A stretch of 64,000 nt of DNA from Aerococcus urinae (GTDB taxonomy: Bacteria > Bacillota > Bacilli > Lactobacillales > Aerococcaceae): NCBI RefSeq assembly GCF_001543175.1, contig NZ_CP014161.1, positions 372,001 through 436,000 on the forward strand, in the 5' to 3' direction. Positions 43,475 through 50,578 of this stretch are shown here, piece after piece. A program made the position numbers and the translations under genes. Numbering within the stretch: the stretch's first letter is position 1; every line of letters starts with the position of its first letter. The notes beneath the pieces are model-generated. The model was not told the origin of the DNA. It did not search any database and saw only the letters and a list, made by a program, of their open reading frames with translations.

Positions 43475-43650
43475 GAGTGCGACAAAAGTCAAAAGAGCCC
43501 TGAACCGCTTCGCATACTATATCTGTAACTCGCTTGCGCTTCGAACAGCTATAGCAACTGGAACTAAAGGAAGAAAGAATTCTCAAAGAGAATTCGTCGA
43601 TCTTTAGTGAAGTGGATGCTTGTCTTGCGCTTGGAGCAGGTTTTGATTAA
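43475..43650 (+). repeat. Intergenic hairpin repeat copy after mvaS
   Basis: AGAGTGCGACAAAAG starts four bases after the mvaS stop. GCATACTATATCTGTAAC (starting near 43519), TTCGAACAGCTATAGCAA and CTGGAACTAAAG are shared with the inverted copy at 16377-16682. The tip palindrome differs: GAATTCTC-AAA-GAGAATTC (43577-43595). The flank TCTTTAGTGAAGTGGA then mirrors the copy at 16590-16600. No coding frame runs through it. Confidence 0.75.
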
Positions 43651-43662
43651 AGAGTTTATATT

Positions 43663-43697
43663 TTAAAAGGGACTGCCTCAGACGGTCCCTTTTTTAG
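43663..43697. terminator. Bidirectional terminator between mvaS and mvaA
   Basis: AAAAGGGAC (43665-43673) and GTCCCTTTT (43685-43693) form the stem, extended by a T-G and a G-C pair, with a T-run after it. Confidence 0.88.
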
Positions 43698-43726
43698 TGG
43701 AAATTTCTCTTATTTAACCCCCAGGC

Positions 43727-45037
43727 TTATTGACGGAGGTCATCTAAAATAGCCTTGGCGTTTTGCCGATCCATATGTTTGGCTTTTTGTAAGGCTTGAC
43801 TGACCTGGTCGACTTCAGCGCCCTGGGCACCTACAGCGATAGCCAGCGATCGGGCTTGTAGTGACATGTGCCCCGCTTGGATGCCTTCAATGACCAGCGC
43901 CCTCAGTGCTGCTAGGTTTTGAGCCAAACCGAGGGCAGCTACAATCTTCATTAAGTCCCTAGCACTGGGCTGGTCGAGTAAATGATGGACGACTTTAGCA
44001 GCAGGGTGAATTTTGATTGATCCACCGACACTTCCTAAGGCCAAGGGGAGGGTGATCTCTCCAGCTAATAGGCCCTGATCTTCAAGGTAGTCCCATTGGG
44101 CCAGGCCCCGGTATTGTCCGGATTGGCTGGCATAGGCGTGACAGGCTGCCTCCACCGCCCGCCAGTCGTTACCGCTAGCGATGACTAGGGCATCGACACC
44201 ATTCATAATCCCTTTATTGTGGGTAGTGGCCCGGTAAGGATCGACTTGGGCGAGTTGGCTAGCTTGACTAATCCGCTTAGCTACTTTCTTAGGATCTTGA
44301 CCAGGCTTAGCCAATGCCTCAATAGGGATTTGACAAGTGGCCTTAGCCAGACATTGGGTAGCTAAGTTGCTTAAAATAGCCATTAATTTTTCTAGACGGG
44401 GTAGTGACTCATCCTTTTGACTAAGTGCTTCAATGTGACTGGCTAAGGATTCCAGCATGGTATTCATCATATTGGCGCCCATGGCTTCTTGGGTATCTAC
44501 CGTCATATAGACCACAAAAAATGGCTCATCTGCCTTGGGATAGTAGGCTGTTTCTAACTGGCGTACACCTCCGCCCCGTCGGCTGAGACTGGGATGGGCC
44601 TGGTTGGCTAACTGGATGAGTTCGTCTCGGTGGTCTTTGATGTAAGTGGCCCAGATTTCAGCTTGCTTGGCTTGGTCTAAGCCTAAGAAGACCATTTGCC
44701 CTGTCATTTGCCGGTTCAAGACCTCGCTATGGAAGCCGCCGCCTGCCTTAGCCATTTTAGCGGCGTAACTGGCTGCTGCGATGACACTAGGTTCTTCGAT
44801 TGCCATGGGAACTAAGTAGTCTTTTTGGTTGATAACAAAGTTCATAGCCAGTCCCAGGGGTAGGAAATAAGTTCCAATGAGATTTTCAACCATCTTATCT
44901 GCCAAGTCTAGGGGCAAGCCCTGGTTATTCTTGAGATAGTCCTTTTCTTCATCACTAATAAAGTGGAGCTCATTTAAGCGGGCCAGGCGTTCCTCTAGGG
45001 GGAGGCGGTAGAAGCCCTGTAAATTCACTTGAGTCAT
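43727..45037 (-). CDS. mvaA: HMG-CoA reductase, class II
   Basis: Reduces HMG-CoA to mevalonate with NAD(P)H. The 436-residue protein is a stand-alone reductase, not the thiolase-reductase fusion (MvaE) of Enterococcus. Expected active-site residues are E81/E82 in AIEEPSVIAAAS, K in THNKGIMNG, D in ASGNDWRAVEA and the histidine in AGHMSL near the C-terminus. DTQEAMGANMMNT is the cofactor loop of class II. The ribosome site TTAGGAGG is good. mvaS lies opposite, so the two genes are not cotranscribed. Confidence 0.95.
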   Translation of the reverse strand: MTQVNLQGFYRLPLEERLARLNELHFISDEEKDYLKNNQGLPLDLADKMVENLIGTYFLPLGLAMNFVINQKDYLVPMAIEEPSVIAAASYAAKMAKAGGGFHSEVLNRQMTGQMVFLGLDQAKQAEIWATYIKDHRDELIQLANQAHPSLSRRGGGVRQLETAYYPKADEPFFVVYMTVDTQEAMGANMMNTMLESLASHIEALSQKDESLPRLEKLMAILSNLATQCLAKATCQIPIEALAKPGQDPKKVAKRISQASQLAQVDPYRATTHNKGIMNGVDALVIASGNDWRAVEAACHAYASQSGQYRGLAQWDYLEDQGLLAGEITLPLALGSVGGSIKIHPAAKVVHHLLDQPSARDLMKIVAALGLAQNLAALRALVIEGIQAGHMSLQARSLAIAVGAQGAEVDQVSQALQKAKHMDRQNAKAILDDLRQ

Positions 45038-45093
45038 GATAACCTCCTAAGTGCTTTGTTTATAAGTGAAGGGGTAAGCTTTATTACTTTTTC

Positions 45094-45127
45094 ATAAAAA
45101 AAGAAGTTGGGGATTACTTCCAACTTC
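45094..45127 (-). terminator. Terminator of the 107-residue gene
   Basis: GAAGTTGG (45103-45110) and CCAACTTC (45120-45127) form a perfect stem. On the minus strand seven T follow. Confidence 0.85.
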
Positions 45128-45170
45128 TAGTTTATGGGGCATTACTGCATTAATCAATAGTAAGTCGATA

Positions 45171-45494
45171 TTAATGGTCGATGCAATAGAGATTATCATC
45201 GACTATTTGATCGTCAGTTAAGAGGACAAAAACTTGCCGAAATTCATCAAAATCTATCCGGTTGTCATTGCCTAATATGCTGAGGGCCTGTGTTGTGACA
45301 TGGATTTGACCGATATGCGTTTCAAGGACCTCATCAAAGTTTTCAAAAGTAGGCGCATTGGTTTGTAAGACCAAACTCCGATAGGCTCTGTGGCTGGTAT
45401 GACCTGTTTCATCGGAGGTTGTTAGGCAAATATTATGGAAACGATCTAAGTTTTGTAACTGTTGTATGGCTTTCTGGGTGAAAAATAACTTCAT
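45171..45494 (-). CDS. Hypothetical protein, possibly HesB-like
   Basis: A 107-residue soluble acidic protein. The N-terminal MKLFFTQKAIQQL and alternating strands recall HesB/IscA-like proteins of Firmicutes, but the conserved cysteines of true A-type carriers are not in place (only C23 and C104 are seen), so I keep it as hypothetical with a low-grade resemblance. GAGGAGG precedes the ATG. It is a single gene with its own terminator between the esterase gene and mvaA. Confidence 0.5.
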   Translation of the reverse strand: MKLFFTQKAIQQLQNLDRFHNICLTTSDETGHTSHRAYRSLVLQTNAPTFENFDEVLETHIGQIHVTTQALSILGNDNRIDFDEFRQVFVLLTDDQIVDDNLYCIDH

Positions 45495-45598
45495 GGCATA
45501 TCCTCCTCACAACAACTCTTATAAGGATGATTATATCAGAATTCGTGAGCAGTTTAGTCGGAAAAGCCTAAAAATAATTTTTAAAACGTTTTCATACT

Positions 45599-46426
45599 TC
45601 ACCAGTCGCTACTGAGAAAACGGAGACAGTCGGGGAGGTGTTTGGCCCAGTAATATTCATTATGCTCTTCATCCACATAGATGTTGAAGTCAATATTTTC
45701 TACTGGAATCCCTCCTGCGATAAGCAAAGCTTGGTAGTGGAGGGAAGCGTCGATATAGGCTTGGGCCATATTGCCTTGGATAAAGAGACGATCGGTATCA
45801 TCGCCTTCTTTGCTGCCGACTTGGAGGTAGATTTTTTGCTCGGGGTCTAAGCTTTGTGACTTGAGATAGCGATCAAAGGGTTCTTGAACGATCCATTGGG
45901 CTAGGGAAAAAATCCCCAAGCGGCCAATCTGATCGGCATACTTAATTCCCATATAGGCGGTAATATTGGCCCCAAAAGAAGACCCAATCATGGCCGTATG
46001 GTTTTTATCGGTTTTAGTCCGATAGGTCTGGTCGATAAAGGGTTTAACCACCTTCATAATGAAGTCACTAAAATCATTGCCTAAACCCCCCAAGGGCCTT
46101 GCCTTAGGGTCACTAGGATTTTCAAAGCTCCAAGCATTATAATCATCCGAGCGAGTTTGAGGGTCATTGTCGATCCCGACCACAATCATCTTGGCTAAAT
46201 CGGGATTACGCTTGAGGGTAGGGATGACCTTCCAGGAATAGCCTAGGAAGGACTCCTTACTATAAAAGACATTTTGTCCGTCATGCATGTAAACAACTGG
46301 ATAGGACGCGGATTCCTGCTGGTAATTTTTAGGGAGTAGGACTCGCACCCGCCGCTTCTTGCCGGAATAGGGCAAGCTTAAGTAGTGGGTTTTCATTTTT
46401 AGATAATAATAATCGGCATTGAACAT
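45599..46426 (-). CDS. Alpha/beta-hydrolase, putative esterase (Esterase_D-like)
   Basis: Likely carboxylesterase of 275 residues. The nucleophile elbow is IGSSFGA, the acid is probably in VGSKEGDDTD, and the histidine in VDEEHNEYYW, giving a full Ser-Asp-His triad in the usual order. VVYMHDGQN is the oxyanion segment. This arrangement is that of the Fes/tributyrin-esterase group. No signal peptide is visible. GGAGGT precedes the ATG. Substrate unknown; the gene stands alone, divergent from pyrR. Confidence 0.83.
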   Translation of the reverse strand: MFNADYYYLKMKTHYLSLPYSGKKRRVRVLLPKNYQQESASYPVVYMHDGQNVFYSKESFLGYSWKVIPTLKRNPDLAKMIVVGIDNDPQTRSDDYNAWSFENPSDPKARPLGGLGNDFSDFIMKVVKPFIDQTYRTKTDKNHTAMIGSSFGANITAYMGIKYADQIGRLGIFSLAQWIVQEPFDRYLKSQSLDPEQKIYLQVGSKEGDDTDRLFIQGNMAQAYIDASLHYQALLIAGGIPVENIDFNIYVDEEHNEYYWAKHLPDCLRFLSSDW

Positions 46427-46581
46427 GATTTACCTCCGCTTAATGTGCTACTAGCATACTTGACCCAGGGGGATTAAGCAAGCGCAATCCCCCTGAAGGT
46501 GCTCAAGGTTAAGAAATAATTGCAGACTTCACAATATTTCGCTACAATGATGTGTAGAATAAAGGATAAGGGGGAGATGCC

Positions 46582-47115
46582 TTGGCAACAGAAGTCGAGC
46601 TTCTCAACGAAGCAGAAATGAAGCGCGCCTTAACGCGAATGAGCTATGAGATTTTGGAGCGCAACCATGGTACCGCTAATTTAGCCATCGTAGGGATTAA
46701 AACCCGCGGAGCAATTATTGCTAACCGGATTAAGGACCGCATCAACCAGTTAGAAGAGGCTGATGTCTTTTATGGGGAATTGGATGTTCGTGCTTACCGT
46801 GATGACCTCGACCAGGAAAAGGATCAGTTGGTCAAAGACTTATCCCAGTTGGACTTTGATGTGAATGGTAAACACATCTTTATCTGTGATGATGTCCTCA
46901 TGACTGGTCGGACCATTCGGGCGACGATGGATGCCTTGATGGATCATGGGCGTCCAAGCAAGATCTCTTTAGTCACACTTATTGACCGGGGCCACCGGGA
47001 ATTACCGATTCGTGCTGATATTGTTGGTAAAAACATTCCCACTTCCCGGCAAGAGAAAATTCGGGTGAAGATGCGGGAACTCGACAGTAAGGATGCAGTA
47101 TATATAATTAAATAG
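46582..47115 (+). CDS. pyrR: Pyrimidine regulatory protein / uracil phosphoribosyltransferase PyrR
   Basis: PyrR binds pyr mRNA leaders with UMP and attenuates pyrimidine genes; it also has weak uracil phosphoribosyltransferase activity. The 177-residue protein has the PRPP motif IFICDDVLMTGRT and the N-terminal GIKTRGAIIANRI. The start is TTG at 46582 with AAGGGGGAGA upstream; an ATG at 46577 is out of frame. No pyr operon or PyrR-binding leader is seen here, so it acts in trans. Its stop is only about four bases from the TPP riboswitch, and no other terminator stands between. Confidence 0.94.
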   Translation: MATEVELLNEAEMKRALTRMSYEILERNHGTANLAIVGIKTRGAIIANRIKDRINQLEEADVFYGELDVRAYRDDLDQEKDQLVKDLSQLDFDVNGKHIFICDDVLMTGRTIRATMDALMDHGRPSKISLVTLIDRGHRELPIRADIVGKNIPTSRQEKIRVKMRELDSKDAVYIIK

Positions 47116-47118
47116 TTG

Positions 47119-47200
47119 CTACTAGGGGAGCCTTTATGGCTGAGATGTATTTTACAGACCCTTTGAACTTGAGACTAGGTAATACTAGCGGAAGAAAGTG
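47119..47200 (+). ncRNA. TPP riboswitch (THI element)
   Basis: The conserved blocks are in order: ACTAGGGGAGCC, GGCTGAGATG, then GACCCTTTGAAC, CTTGAGACTAGGTAATAC and TAGCGGAAGAAAG. These match the thiamine pyrophosphate aptamer used across bacteria. It is followed by a terminator (47205-47241) and thiT, so ligand binding should stop transcription. It begins only a few bases after pyrR. Confidence 0.93.
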
Positions 47201-47204
47201 CACA

Positions 47205-47241
47205 AAAACAGGTAAGAGGCATTTTCTCTTACCTGTTTTTT
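47205..47241 (+). terminator. Riboswitch-controlled terminator of thiT
   Basis: AAAACAGGTAAGAG (47205-47218) pairs perfectly with CTCTTACCTGTTTT (47226-47239), followed by T. Position between aptamer and gene indicates the expression platform. It may also end pyrR transcripts. Confidence 0.92.
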
Positions 47242-47263
47242 GCTAGGAAAGGACTTTATAATT

Positions 47264-47830
47264 ATGGGACAAAGTAAACAAGTAAGAGTTTTATTAGAAG
47301 TTGCTATGGTAGCGGTCTTGGCTTATTTATTAGGTCTATTACCGACCACCAATGGAGTAGGTATTGGGGTAAACTTAGGGGTTATTCCCATTTATTTGAT
47401 CTCTTTAAGACGTGGGATAAAGAGCGGTTTTGCTGCCGGTTTCCTGTTTGGGCTTTTGCAATTAATCACTGGTCAAGCCACCATTCTAACCCCTTTCCAA
47501 GTTTTCCTTGAATACTTCTTCGCCTTTATGTTAGCAGGCTTAACGGGACTCTTAGCTAGTCGGGTCAAGAAAGCAGGGCTAGAAGGAGATAAAAAAGGGC
47601 TTTGGATCGGTATCTTTTCAGCGACCTTTATTGGGATGGTGGCCCAATACTTTATCCATTGGTATGCCGGCTATGCCTTCTGGTCTTCTTATGCCCCAGA
47701 AGGGATGAATGCTTGGTGGTATACGACCATTGTCAATGTACCTACCGGTTTCTTTACCTGGCTAGTAGGGGCTTTAGTGGTGGCTTTATTATTTAATAAT
47801 GCCCCCAGGCTCTTAAATCCAGAAGATTAA
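47264..47830 (+). CDS. thiT: Thiamine ECF transporter S component ThiT
   Basis: Membrane protein that binds thiamine and, with the shared EcfAA'T module, imports it. The ATG at 47264 follows AAAGGA and gives 188 residues with six expected helices. The thiamine-binding stretch HWYAGYAFWSSYAPEGMNAWWYTTIVN agrees with ThiT structures, where aromatic residues stack on the ligand. The upstream TPP riboswitch supports the substrate. No ecfAAT genes are in the window, as usual for group II ECF systems. Confidence 0.94.
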   Translation: MGQSKQVRVLLEVAMVAVLAYLLGLLPTTNGVGIGVNLGVIPIYLISLRRGIKSGFAAGFLFGLLQLITGQATILTPFQVFLEYFFAFMLAGLTGLLASRVKKAGLEGDKKGLWIGIFSATFIGMVAQYFIHWYAGYAFWSSYAPEGMNAWWYTTIVNVPTGFFTWLVGALVVALLFNNAPRLLNPED

Positions 47831-47871
47831 AGAGCAATTTTAACAATTGCTTAGATGGAATTATTGTTCTG

Positions 47872-47898
47872 AGACGTCCTTTGAGAGGGCGTCTTTTT
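47872..47898 (+). terminator. Terminator of thiT
   Basis: AGACGTCCT (47872-47880) pairs with AGGGCGTCT (47886-47894) with one G-U pair, followed by TTTTT. Confidence 0.85.
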
Positions 47899-47981
47899 AT
47901 TGACTGAGACTGATTTTTTGACAAAAAGAAAGATTTTATGGAATTGTTGGCGCGCAAACACTTTAATAAGAAAGCGTTTGC

Positions 47982-48053
47982 TATAATATTTTGTGAAAAG
48001 GATAACTAAAGTTAAAGCCTAGCTGAAAGCTTTCTCTCTTTTTTTAGTTAAGT
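47982..48053 (+). promoter_or_regulatory. Promoter and leader of the CPA-like transporter gene
   Basis: The 320-base gap after thiT holds TGCTATAAT (core 47982-47987), an extended -10, overlapped by AGAAAGCGTTTGCT, a near-match to a CcpA cre site. Downstream, AAAGC and GCTTT form a short hairpin before TCTCTCTTTTTTT (about 48013-48050), which could act as a weak attenuator. About 160 bases of leader precede the start codon. I see no known riboswitch in it. Confidence 0.45.
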
Positions 48054-48154
48054 ATGTGAAGTTATGAACTATATTTTTTACCCAAAGTGAGAAGGCTATA
48101 ACGACCAATAAGTAATAGAGGATTTAAGAAAAATATTGGAAAGGAGTGTTCAAT

Positions 48155-49411
48155 GTGTTTGTTCTTCGTTTCTTACTGGCAATGCTTATTGCTTATTTTG
48201 CCGGAGAACTGGCTAAGAAAATCAAATTCCCAGCCATCATTGGTTGGTTGATTGTGGCCATGTTTCTCGGAGAGCACGGGCTAAACCTTTTAAGCCCTGA
48301 ACTAATTTCAACCAAGGTCTATCAATCACTGATGGTACTTATGCAAATTCTAGTGGGGTCGATGGTGGGCTATAAGTTAGTTTACCGTGACATCAAGGAT
48401 TCCATCAGTAAAGTCTTCGCCATGGGAATATCTGACCTGGTGGTAACCTTTGCAGTGGTGACGGGATCTTTTGCCCTTATTCTTCACCTCTTAGGTCTAC
48501 CCATCATTGCTGCCTTACTCTTTGGGGGGATCGCTATTGCGACTGCACCGGCACCTCCAGTCTCAGTGGTGGAACAGTATGATTGTTCCGGCCCCTTATC
48601 TGATTCAGTGCCATCGATGACGGCTTTTAACTCAGTGATGGTTAACATTGTCTTCTTCCCCCTAGTATCGATTATTGGAGCGGTCTTAAACGAAAGTTCC
48701 ACTTCCGTCTTGGGCTCATTACTGATTATGATCTTAGCTCCGATTCTCTTGGGTGGGGTAATCGGACTGGTCGCAGGGAAATTAGTAGGAAAAGGCGCTT
48801 CCAAACAGCAAAGCTTCCTTATCTATTTGTTCTCCATGCTAGTCATTTATGCCTTAGATAATTATTTGAACTGGCATGTCTTCACTGAAACTCAGATGAT
48901 GTCCTTATTAGCCGGGATCGCGGGCTCATGCGCCTTTATGAACGTGGTGGATCCTGAGAAAGTACCGAGCTTGCAAATGGATCTCGGCCCAGTTCACTCT
49001 TATGCCTTAATGATTTTCATTGTCAACCTATCGATTCACCTGAATCCAGCAGCCCTATTTGACGGTGGCATGCTAATGGTGGCCTATATCTTGATTAGGG
49101 CTTTAGGCAAATACTTGGGTTGTTATCTGGGTGCCAAAATCAGTCATGCCCCCAAGGTCGTTGAAAAGTATATGGGAATCATTATGATGCCTCACTCGGG
49201 GGTCTCGATTATGTTTGCTGGGATTGCTGCCTATAATTTGATGGGGGTTTACCCTGAGTTAGCTAATCTCTTACAGATCACAATTTCAGCCGCTGCCCTA
49301 ATCATTGAAATTATTTCTCTCCCCCTAGCCGGCATGGTTTATCGAAAACTCGGCGAAGCGGGCAAGGAGAAAGAAAAATTGGCAAGGCAAGAAGACTTAC
49401 TGCCTAGCTAA
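48155..49411 (+). CDS. CPA-superfamily transporter (Na+/H+ exchanger fold), divergent
   Basis: Integral membrane protein of 418 residues with about 12-13 helices, related to PF00999-type cation:proton antiporters. The GTG at 48155 follows AAGGAG (48141-48146); an in-frame GTG at 48146 lies inside it. In typical members an ATDP motif and paired acidic residues in the core helix carry the ion. Here the equivalent stretches read IATAPAPPVSV and TAFNSVMVNIVFF, without those aspartates. The ion, or whether it moves a cation at all, is therefore uncertain. It opens a block with the regulator, thioredoxin, arylsulfotransferase and YeiH genes. Confidence 0.72.
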   Translation: MFVLRFLLAMLIAYFAGELAKKIKFPAIIGWLIVAMFLGEHGLNLLSPELISTKVYQSLMVLMQILVGSMVGYKLVYRDIKDSISKVFAMGISDLVVTFAVVTGSFALILHLLGLPIIAALLFGGIAIATAPAPPVSVVEQYDCSGPLSDSVPSMTAFNSVMVNIVFFPLVSIIGAVLNESSTSVLGSLLIMILAPILLGGVIGLVAGKLVGKGASKQQSFLIYLFSMLVIYALDNYLNWHVFTETQMMSLLAGIAGSCAFMNVVDPEKVPSLQMDLGPVHSYALMIFIVNLSIHLNPAALFDGGMLMVAYILIRALGKYLGCYLGAKISHAPKVVEKYMGIIMMPHSGVSIMFAGIAAYNLMGVYPELANLLQITISAAALIIEIISLPLAGMVYRKLGEAGKEKEKLARQEDLLPS

Positions 49412-49498
49412 GTGATGAAACGAAGCGGACATGACTCAACTTGTATTAAAATAAAAGGAGCAAACCAACCATATTGAAAGACACAGGGGGATGGGAAA

Positions 49499-50152
49499 AT
49501 GTCAACATCATTTATTGACTACTGTCTCAACCATGAGAAAGTCATTAATCACACCCGCCAGGAAAGCTATAAAAAGGGCGATGTGATTGAGACCATTGGA
49601 ACACGGATTACTGAAATTGGCATTGTCGATAAAGGTTTACTCAAAACAGTGAATTATTCGGCAGAGGGTAAGGAATTAAATACCACACTCTTCTTTACCA
49701 ATTCAATCCTATTGGAATACCTTTATTTTAACGAGAATTTAAACTATACCTATGATTTAGTGGTCTTACGGGCCACTACCGTTACCTGGATACCGGCAAA
49801 ATTATTTAAAGCCATCGTTTTTGAAGACAGCTTGGGTATGGAACTCTATGTCCACCACTTGATTGAGCGGGGCTTAGAATCCCAGCGGATCATTTCCTGC
49901 TTGAACTATCCTACTATTCGTGAACGGATTTGTTACTGGATTGCCTCCAAGAATTCTCTAGAAATTGGGCGGAGCGACATAAAGCCCGACATGGAACTAC
50001 CCTTCACCCAAGAAATTTTTGCCAAGTTAATCAAGGTCAGCCGGTCCAGTTTAAACCAAGAATTACACCATATGGAAGAAGAGGGCTTCTTTAAAATGAC
50101 ACGGAAGGCCTTAACCCATATTAATCAAGAGAAGATTTGGGATAACCTGTAA
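49499..50152 (+). CDS. Crp/FNR family transcriptional regulator
   Basis: Regulator of 217 residues with an N-terminal cyclic-nucleotide-binding-like beta roll (about 15-125: YKKGDVIETIGTRITEIGIVDKGLLKTV) and a C-terminal winged helix-turn-helix (about 160-210: LPFTQEIFAKLIKVSRSSLNQELHHMEEEGFF). It has only two cysteines, in the long helix (SCLNYPTIRERICYW), and no N-terminal cysteine cluster, so it is unlikely to bind an FNR iron-sulfur cluster. It lies 87 bases after the transporter gene and before the thioredoxin-arylsulfotransferase pair, which it may control. Confidence 0.85.
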   Translation: MSTSFIDYCLNHEKVINHTRQESYKKGDVIETIGTRITEIGIVDKGLLKTVNYSAEGKELNTTLFFTNSILLEYLYFNENLNYTYDLVVLRATTVTWIPAKLFKAIVFEDSLGMELYVHHLIERGLESQRIISCLNYPTIRERICYWIASKNSLEIGRSDIKPDMELPFTQEIFAKLIKVSRSSLNQELHHMEEEGFFKMTRKALTHINQEKIWDNL

Positions 50153-50187
50153 AGGAGTTGATGTCAAAAAATATTCATAACTCATGC

Positions 50188-50228
50188 GATGGCGTTAAGC
50201 CTTATAACTAGTCTTTAACGTCTCCATC
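50188..50228. promoter_or_regulatory. Inverted repeat before the thioredoxin gene
   Basis: GATGG with CGTTAAG (50188-50199) is mirrored by CTTTAACG with CCATC (50213-50228). A few unpaired bases interrupt the stem. No T-run follows, so it is not a simple terminator. It lies 40 bases before the thioredoxin gene and 35 after the Crp-type gene. An operator or an mRNA-processing hairpin are possible readings. Confidence 0.45.
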
Positions 50229-50267
50229 ATCAATTAGCTATCAAACATTAAATAAAGGAGTGTTGAG

Positions 50268-50576
50268 ATGATAAAAGAATACCAACAAGGTGATTTTAAA
50301 GCTGAAATTGCTGAGGGCAATGTTTTGGTCGATTTCTATTCGAAGACCTGTGGCCCTTGTAAAATGTTAAGTTTTATCTTAGAGGATATCGATAAAAGCC
50401 ATGGGGATGACCTGACTATTCTTAAAGTGAGTTTTGAAGAAAATACTGACATCGTGGAAGAATATGGCGTCGAAGGCTATCCAACCTTAGTTTATTTTAA
50501 AGACGGTAATGAAATTACCCGTAAAGCGGGCTTACAACAAAAACCAGTGATTGAAAAAATGTTAGAGGAGGAATAA
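50268..50576 (+). CDS. Thioredoxin-like protein
   Basis: A 102-residue thioredoxin fold with the active site C28-G-P-C31 and the cis-proline in EGYPTLVYF. Position 27 is Thr instead of the usual Trp before CGPC, which marks it as different from housekeeping TrxA. No signal peptide, so cytoplasmic. AAAGGAG precedes the ATG, and only two bases separate its stop from the arylsulfotransferase ATG. In E. coli the arylsulfotransferase operon encodes its own thioredoxin-fold oxidase DsbL; here a CGPC thioredoxin stands in the same position, which suggests a dedicated partner. Confidence 0.88.
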   Translation: MIKEYQQGDFKAEIAEGNVLVDFYSKTCGPCKMLSFILEDIDKSHGDDLTILKVSFEENTDIVEEYGVEGYPTLVYFKDGNEITRKAGLQQKPVIEKMLEEE

Positions 50577-50578
50577 TC

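Noticed and set aside
43727-45037. Possible loss of the catalytic histidine in HMG-CoA reductase, because LHARN-type sequence reads LQARS.
   Set aside because: From memory of the Pseudomonas enzyme, the catalytic histidine is the one in GHM four residues earlier, and AGHMSL keeps it. The change is probably neutral.
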